This document shows positions 63,803 through 64,000 of a DNA stretch of 64,000 nucleotides, in pieces (position 1 is the stretch's first letter; each line of letters starts with the position of its first letter). The position numbers were made by a program, and so were the translations under genes. Under the pieces are notes generated by a model that made no database searches, was not told the DNA's origin, and worked only from the letters and a program-made list of their open reading frames with translations. Where the stretch lies: positions 422,501 through 486,500 of the forward strand of contig NZ_CP017267.1 of NCBI RefSeq assembly GCF_001870205.1, read 5' to 3'. The DNA is from Vagococcus teuberi. GTDB taxonomy: Bacteria > Bacillota > Bacilli > Lactobacillales > Vagococcaceae.

Positions 63803-64000
63803 ATGAAAATAGGATATCATGGTCACTCGGTAATTAGTATAGAAACAAATGACGGCAAGCGATTAATAGTTGATCCATTTATCACTGGAAATGATTTGAC
63901 AGACTTAGTACTAGATGACGTAGAAGTAGATTATATTTTTATAACTCATGGTCATGCAGATCACATAGGTGATATGGTTTATTTAGCTAAAAAAACGAAA
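63803..64000 (+). CDS. UPF0173 metal-dependent hydrolase, N-terminal part (cut by window end)
   Basis: The first 66 codons of a metallo-beta-lactamase-fold hydrolase: [19 protein letters not shown], then VDPFITGND and the metal motif THGHADH. AGGAGG precedes the ATG. The rest lies beyond the window. Function of the UPF0173 (YtkL-like) family is not established. Confidence 0.85.
   Translation, partial: MKIGYHGHSVISIETNDGKRLIVDPFITGNDLTDLVLDDVEVDYIFITHGHADHIGDMVYLAKKTK

Noticed and set aside
1-64000. Search by eye for tRNA, rRNA, CRISPR arrays, prophage or conjugation genes
   Set aside because: None seen. The IS30 relic and the hairpin repeats are the only mobile-element traces I can support.

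Overview
The window is low-GC Firmicute DNA with strong AGGAGG-type ribosome binding sites. Its gene content fits the Lactobacillales, most likely Enterococcaceae (an Enterococcus or Vagococcus relative). This placement is inferred from synteny blocks such as ymfF-ymfH-ymfI-rodZ-pgsA, potABCD behind an XRE-cupin regulator, ung/pta/tsaE/GNAT and prs-glmU-purR; no database was searched. I see no rRNA, tRNA or CRISPR array.

Layout: 1-5.1 kb holds the end of a polyprenyl diphosphate synthase, the lrgAB murein-hydrolase export pair with its lytSR two-component system, and signal peptidase I. The lytR 3' end is partly duplicated. 5.2-12.7 kb holds a MerR/TipAS regulator, two membrane proteins and the pgsA-rodZ-ymfI-ymfH-ymfF block. 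12.9-19.4 kb is housekeeping: mscL, prs, glmU, purR, a zinc-type ABC pair and ispE. 19.5-23.9 kb is the polyamine transporter potABCD with an XRE-cupin regulator. 24-30 kb holds a quinone-oxidoreductase-like enzyme, a DcuA-type transporter with an AbgB-like amidohydrolase, a CLC-F fluoride exporter behind a fluoride riboswitch, and murB. 30.5-37.7 kb holds exoA, an unusual lysine-tailed membrane protein, tsaE, pta, ung, a Cof phosphatase and asnA.

37.9-49.6 kb is an accessory sucrose/fructo-oligosaccharide island with two parallel modules. Module A is a LacI regulator, ABC binding protein, two permeases, a frameshifted GH32 hydrolase and a decayed ROK fructokinase. Module B is an MFS symporter, intact GH32, intact ROK fructokinase and a second LacI regulator. 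An IS30-family transposase relic lies between them. Each module has its own operator type.

50-64 kb: truA, a DHA2 drug exporter, a frameshifted CynX-type MFS gene, ilvE, then two tandem T-box leaders in front of metNIQ plus an M20 amidohydrolase. After a hairpin repeat comes phnDCEE with a tyrosine/dual-specificity phosphatase. Both the phn promoter and an orphan promoter just beyond the operon carry 11-bp-phased TTTACA repeats placed 9 bp before the -10, as in PhoP-activated promoters. The window ends inside a UPF0173 metallo-hydrolase gene.

The observations I would follow first are the pair of Pho-box-like promoters with a possible untranslated transcript, the tandem Met T-boxes, two regulator genes whose Shine-Dalgarno positions point to AUU/AUA starts, the lytR 3' duplication, and the one-functional-one-decaying sucrose modules.
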